Both the position numbers and the translations under genes were made by a program. Under the pieces are notes generated by a model, which saw only the letters and a list, made by a program, of their open reading frames with translations, was not told the DNA's origin and did not search any database. This document shows positions 57,169 through 60,751 of a DNA stretch of 60,751 bases, in pieces (position 1 is the stretch's first letter; each line of letters starts with the position of its first letter). Origin of the DNA: Rhodanobacteraceae bacterium (GTDB lineage Bacteria > Pseudomonadota > Gammaproteobacteria > Xanthomonadales > Xanthomonadaceae); assembly GCA_024233975.1 (NCBI GenBank), contig JACKOX010000018.1, positions 1-60,751 on the forward strand, given 5' to 3'.

Positions 57169-58727
57169 GGCTTGCTGTCGATATTGGGCGTGTTGGCGCT
57201 TGTGCCGGCGCTATCGGCATCGTTGTTGTCGGTGTCGCTGTCCTGCATGGTCTTCGCCGGCTGGCCGTTTTCGTCCCGCTTCGCGGTGGTGGAATGTCCA
57301 TCCTCGCTGGGGTCCACCGGCAGGATCGGTGCCGGTACGGGCGGCGATGCCGGCTCGGCATCGTCGACGGAATCGTCAGCTTCCTCAGCGGCTTTCGACG
57401 TTGGCTGCTCAGCCGTTCGCGCGTCGTCGGGTGCGGTGGGATCGAGCAGGCGATTCGCCAGGCTGCGGTACAGCGGCGTCGGACAGAGCAGGGCCGACAC
57501 GGCGCGGGCGATCAGGCAGACCGCCATGATCGGCAGCACCATGGTCTGGTTGCTGGTCAGCTCCAGCGAGATGACGGCGGATGTCAGTGGCGCCTGGGTG
57601 ACGCCGGCCAGGTACGCGCACATGCCGAGCAGCACCAGCGTGCTGGGGTCGACGCTGGGCAGGAAGCTGGCCACATTGCTGCCGATGCCGGCGCCCACTG
57701 CCAGCGCCGGCGAGAAAATGCCGCCGGGAATGCCGGCCACGTAGGACACGAGATTGGCGAGGAACTTCACCGCGCCGAACTCCGCGCCAACCATGGCCTC
57801 GTCCTGAAGCAGGCTGCGCGCTTCCTCGTAGCCGGTGCCGAACACATGGCCGCCGGTGGCGATGCCGAGCCCGGCCAGAACCAGTCCGCAGAGCGCGGCG
57901 AAGATCACCGGATGTCGCTGACGCCAGTCGCCGATGCGTCCCGGCCAACGCTGCGTGCCGACCAGCACCAGCCGCGAGAACAGGCCGCCGAACAGGCCGC
58001 CAGCCAGGCCGCAGAGCAGCACGCCGAGCCAGGCCTGTCCCAGTGGCAGGCTGGCCTGCAGCCGCCCGAAATAGGCGTAGTCGCCAACGATACCCAGGGA
58101 CACCACGCCGCCGATCAGCACCGCACCCAGCAGCACGCCGGAGAAGCGATGCTCGTACGAATTCGACAACTCTTCGATGGCGAAGACGACGCCGGCCAGC
58201 GGCGTGTTGAAGGCCGCCGCGATGCCGGCCGCACCGCCGGCGAGCGCGAAGCGCGTGGCCTCACGGGCGTCAACGAAACCCAGCCGTCGGCCGAAGGCGT
58301 AGAGCAGGCCGGCGCCAACGTGCACGGTGGGCCCTTCGCGTCCCACCGAGGCGCCGCCGCCCAGGGCGAGCACGGTCAATACCAGCTTGGCCGCGGATAC
58401 TCTTAGCGACAGCAGGCGTTCGACGAAGGCGGTGTCGCCACGCGAGGTGGCGGCAATCACCTGCGGGATGCCGCTGCCGCGCGCATTGCGCAGGAATCCC
58501 TCGGTCAACCAGACCAGCAGGGCGAAGCAGGCCGGCGTGAGCAGCAGCGACCACCACGGCGAATTGCCGTACACGCCACGGAACAGTTGGAAGGCCATGT
58601 CCGCCAGCGAGGCAAAGGCGATGGCGACCAGGCCGACCGCCACCGCGCCCGCCCAGAGCGCCATGCGCCGACGCCAAAGCGAGGGCGTCAGCCAGTGGTC
58701 GGCTTGTGGTTCCGTGGGGGAGGACAT
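57165..58727 (-). CDS. ClC-family chloride channel/antiporter with acidic C-terminal tail
   Basis: A 520-residue membrane protein. The three anion-site motifs are present: GSGIP (84-88), GREGP (129-133) with the gating glutamate E131, and GIFSPALAVGAG. The gating Glu suggests a possible Cl-/H+ antiporter, although transport mode cannot be proved from sequence. About 430 residues form the transporter. The last 85-90 residues are low-complexity, rich in Asp, Ser, Pro and Thr (EEADDSVDDAEPASPP, DSDTDNNDADSAGTS), with no CBS domains. It is the first gene of a two-gene unit and overlaps hutI by four bases, an unusual partnership. It is divergent from hutF with 92 bases between. Confidence 0.92.
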   Translation of the reverse strand: MSSPTEPQADHWLTPSLWRRRMALWAGAVAVGLVAIAFASLADMAFQLFRGVYGNSPWWSLLLTPACFALLVWLTEGFLRNARGSGIPQVIAATSRGDTAFVERLLSLRVSAAKLVLTVLALGGGASVGREGPTVHVGAGLLYAFGRRLGFVDAREATRFALAGGAAGIAAAFNTPLAGVVFAIEELSNSYEHRFSGVLLGAVLIGGVVSLGIVGDYAYFGRLQASLPLGQAWLGVLLCGLAGGLFGGLFSRLVLVGTQRWPGRIGDWRQRHPVIFAALCGLVLAGLGIATGGHVFGTGYEEARSLLQDEAMVGAEFGAVKFLANLVSYVAGIPGGIFSPALAVGAGIGSNVASFLPSVDPSTLVLLGMCAYLAGVTQAPLTSAVISLELTSNQTMVLPIMAVCLIARAVSALLCPTPLYRSLANRLLDPTAPDDARTAEQPTSKAAEEADDSVDDAEPASPPVPAPILPVDPSEDGHSTTAKRDENGQPAKTMQDSDTDNNDADSAGTSANTPNIDSKP

Positions 58728-58819
58728 CCGTCGTAGTTTGGCGGGTTTGTAGCGTCGATGAAAGCAAAGCCCGGTCCGGATCGTTATGCTTTTCGCTTCT
58801 TCCTCTTGATCCTGCCGCC

Positions 58820-60160
58820 ATGAGCAACGCCCGAATCCAGGTTGAAAAGCTGTGGACGCCGGATGGCTGGCAAGGCGACGTGCCGCTGTTTGACGACGGC
58901 CTGTCCGCCAGCCCGGAGCTGCTGTCCGGTCACTGGCTGCCGGGTGTGCCGAATACGCATTCGCATGCCTTCCAGCGAGCGATGGCGGGCCTCGCGGAAT
59001 ACCAGACCGATGCCGCCGACAGCTTCTGGACCTGGCGCGAGCAGATGTACGCCTTCGCTGGCCGCATGGATCCCGACAGCCTTTACGCCGTGGCCGCGCA
59101 GCTTTACGCCGAGATGCTGGTGGCCGGTTACACGTCGGTCTGCGAGTTCCACTACGTGCATCACCAGCCGGACGGCCGTCCCTACGACGATCCGGCGGCG
59201 ATGTCGCGCGCCATCATCGCCGCCGCCCGTGATGCCGGCATCGGCCTGACGCTGCTGCCGGTGCTTTACCAGCGCGGTGGATTCGATGGCCGCGCGCTGA
59301 ACGAGCGCCAGCAGCGTTTCGCGCACGACACCAATGCCTATCTGCGATTGATCGACGCGCTGCGTGCGGAGGAATCGCAGCGGCTGCGCATCGGCGTGTG
59401 CTTCCACAGCCTGCGTGCGGTATCGATGGAAAGCATAGATGTCGTGCTTGCCGCGTTGCCGTCGCTGGGCGGCACGCGGCCGATCCATCTGCATATTGCC
59501 GAGCAGGTTCCCGAGGTCGAGGATTGTCTTGCCGCGCACGGCGCGCGGCCGGTGCGACATCTGCTGGACTGTCAACCGGTCGACGGCAATTGGACGCTGG
59601 TGCATGCAACGCACCTGGATGACGCTGAAGTCCGCGACCTCGCGGTAACCGGCGCCTCAGTATCCATTTGTCCGACCACCGAAGCGAATCTCGGTGACGG
59701 CCTGTTCGCGCTGTCGGAATGGCGCGCTGCTGGCGGTCGCTGGAGCATCGGCAGCGACAGCCATATTTCGGTGTCGCCGGTGGAAGAACTGCGCTGGCTG
59801 GAATACGGGCAGCGCTTGAAGACCGGTCGGCGCAATGTCTGCGTTGGCGACGCCGGGCATCCGTTCCGTCGCCATGTCGGCAACACGCTGCTCGCCGAAG
59901 CCATCCATGGTGCGACGGCCTCCATCGGCAGCACTGGCGACGGCAATGCGACGCAGGGCTACATCCGCCTCGATGCCGCGCACCCCGCACTGCAGGACCA
60001 CGACAACTCGCTGGTTGATCGCTGGCTGTTCAGCGGCAACACCCCGGCGGTGTCCGATGTGATCGTTGATGGCGAATGGCTGGTTCGCGATGGCCGGCAC
60101 CGCCACGGCGACGGCATCGCCGACCGCTATCGTGATGCGCTGCGCCAGCTGCTCGATTAG
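58820..60160 (+). CDS. hutF: Formimidoylglutamate deiminase
   Basis: A 446-residue amidohydrolase that converts formiminoglutamate to formylglutamate. I start at ATG 58820 (MSNARIQVEKLW), since the upstream in-frame stretch has no family character. Motifs are LPGVPNTHSHAFQRAMAGL (metal His pair), CEFHYVHHQPDG, LHIAEQVPEVEDC, LVHATHLDDAEV and IGSDSHISVSPVEELRWLEY. Its presence implies the HutF-HutG route of histidine breakdown rather than direct formamide release. It is divergent from ClC-hutI. Its last four bases overlap the convergent methyltransferase stop. Confidence 0.94.
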   Translation: MSNARIQVEKLWTPDGWQGDVPLFDDGLSASPELLSGHWLPGVPNTHSHAFQRAMAGLAEYQTDAADSFWTWREQMYAFAGRMDPDSLYAVAAQLYAEMLVAGYTSVCEFHYVHHQPDGRPYDDPAAMSRAIIAAARDAGIGLTLLPVLYQRGGFDGRALNERQQRFAHDTNAYLRLIDALRAEESQRLRIGVCFHSLRAVSMESIDVVLAALPSLGGTRPIHLHIAEQVPEVEDCLAAHGARPVRHLLDCQPVDGNWTLVHATHLDDAEVRDLAVTGASVSICPTTEANLGDGLFALSEWRAAGGRWSIGSDSHISVSPVEELRWLEYGQRLKTGRRNVCVGDAGHPFRRHVGNTLLAEAIHGATASIGSTGDGNATQGYIRLDAAHPALQDHDNSLVDRWLFSGNTPAVSDVIVDGEWLVRDGRHRHGDGIADRYRDALRQLLD

Positions 60161-60669
60161 CTCGCCAGCAATTCGCCCTGTGGCAGAGAGCCTTCCAGCT
60201 GCAGCAGGAAGCGCTTGATCGGCAGGCCACCACCGAAGCCGGTGAGGCTGCCATCTGCGCCGATTACGCGATGGCAGGGCACCACGATGGGCAACGGATT
60301 GCGCCCGTTCGCGGCGCCCACAGCGCGCACGGCGGCGGGCTTGGCTATATGGCGGGCGAGGTCGCCGTAGCTCCAGGTCCGGCCATACGGTATCTCGCGC
60401 AGCGCCATCCACACCTGCTGCTGGAACGCAGTGCCTCGTGGCGACAGCGGCAGGTCAAACGTGCTTCGTCTGCAGGCGAAGTAGTCGTCCAGTTGTCGAC
60501 GCGTTTCCTGCAGCACGGCATTGTCGCCTTCGACCCAGTCGGGCAGGCGCTTCACCTGATGCCGGTTCTGCGGGAACTCGATGATCCGCAGTGCGTCATC
60601 GTCAGCAGCGAGGAACAGCTCGCCGACCGGCGATTCGTGGAAGGCGAAGGTGATGGTCGAGGCGTTCAT
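60157..60669 (-). CDS. ogt: Methylated-DNA--protein-cysteine methyltransferase
   Basis: A 170-residue suicide DNA-repair protein that takes the alkyl group from O6-methylguanine. The active-site motif is PIVVPCHRVIGADGSLTGFGG, with Cys in PCHRV. The DNA-binding helix segment is FQQQVWMALREIPYGRTWSY and AVGAANGRNPLP precedes the active site. There is no Ada N-terminal metal-binding or AraC domain, so it is the Ogt/MGMT type. It is convergent with hutF, overlapping by four bases. The 82 bases to the window end hold its promoter region and no further gene. Confidence 0.94.
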   Translation of the reverse strand: MNASTITFAFHESPVGELFLAADDDALRIIEFPQNRHQVKRLPDWVEGDNAVLQETRRQLDDYFACRRSTFDLPLSPRGTAFQQQVWMALREIPYGRTWSYGDLARHIAKPAAVRAVGAANGRNPLPIVVPCHRVIGADGSLTGFGGGLPIKRFLLQLEGSLPQGELLAS

Positions 60670-60751
60670 GTGGCACTCCGTTTTCCGGTGCTCGTTGGGC
60701 GTGAAGGGGCTCGTTTCGTAGCGGGTGGCGATGTGTCACGCCAAAGATGGA

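Overview
The window is GC-rich, densely packed bacterial DNA with short intergenic gaps and many 1-4 base start/stop overlaps. The gene content (rnf/rsx cluster next to nth, dedD-cvpA-purF, ppi-lpxH, a zur regulon, a DUF692/DUF2063/DoxX cluster) points to a gammaproteobacterium. The secreted-protein style (an IPTL-CTERM-like tail, C-termini resembling IFxxGFE) suggests the Lysobacterales/Xanthomonadales side. That placement is inference; no rRNA or other decisive marker is present.

Layout. 0-9.7 kb: the 3' end of dnaQ, then a membrane Ser/Thr kinase facing a PP2C phosphatase, a large repeat-rich autotransporter, and a divergent exported caspase-like protein. 9.7-13.9 kb: tRNA-Leu(CAG), rnr, rlmB, rnt. 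13.9-16.7 kb: a four-gene HvfABCD-type cluster making a cysteine-rich modified metal-binding peptide. 16.9-21.6 kb: rsxC-rsxD-rsxG-rsxE-nth, with rsxA and rsxB absent. 21.8-32.9 kb: folC, three secreted unknowns (one a tiny repeat protein), the complete deoCABD operon, then dedD-cvpA-purF. 32.9-38.7 kb: a DUF455 protein, two membrane proteins, and a GT4/DUF2304/GT2 glycosyltransferase operon.

38.9-41.6 kb holds the most unusual block. Three consecutive secreted proteins are a LamG-like protein with a dockerin-like tail, a small cohesin-like protein, and a larger protein with a cohesin-like N-terminus and a C-terminal sorting/anchor signal. Together they look like a miniature cohesin-dockerin surface system. 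Its codons are richer in A/T than the flanking DNA, and about 630 bases without a convincing gene follow it.

42.2-51.8 kb: lpxH and ppi, a DUF4399 protein, gltX, and a zinc-homeostasis region. That region contains zur, an M14-like desuccinylase relative, a MerC-type membrane protein, ribosomal protein THX, an outer-membrane porin-like protein, and a ZnuA/ZnuB pair without the ATPase. Two near-palindromic Zur-type operators precede the merC-like gene and the porin. 51.9-60.7 kb: a secreted beta-helix protein divergent from a CadC-like DNA-binding TPR membrane protein, a ClC transporter overlapping hutI, a divergent hutF, and a methylguanine-DNA methyltransferase.

Functional themes are nucleoside salvage and purine synthesis (deo, purF), histidine catabolism (hutI, hutF), metal handling (Hvf, Zur/Znu), redox and DNA repair (rsx, nth, ogt), envelope biogenesis (lpxH, dedD, ppi, glycosyltransferases), and several surface or secreted proteins of unknown role.
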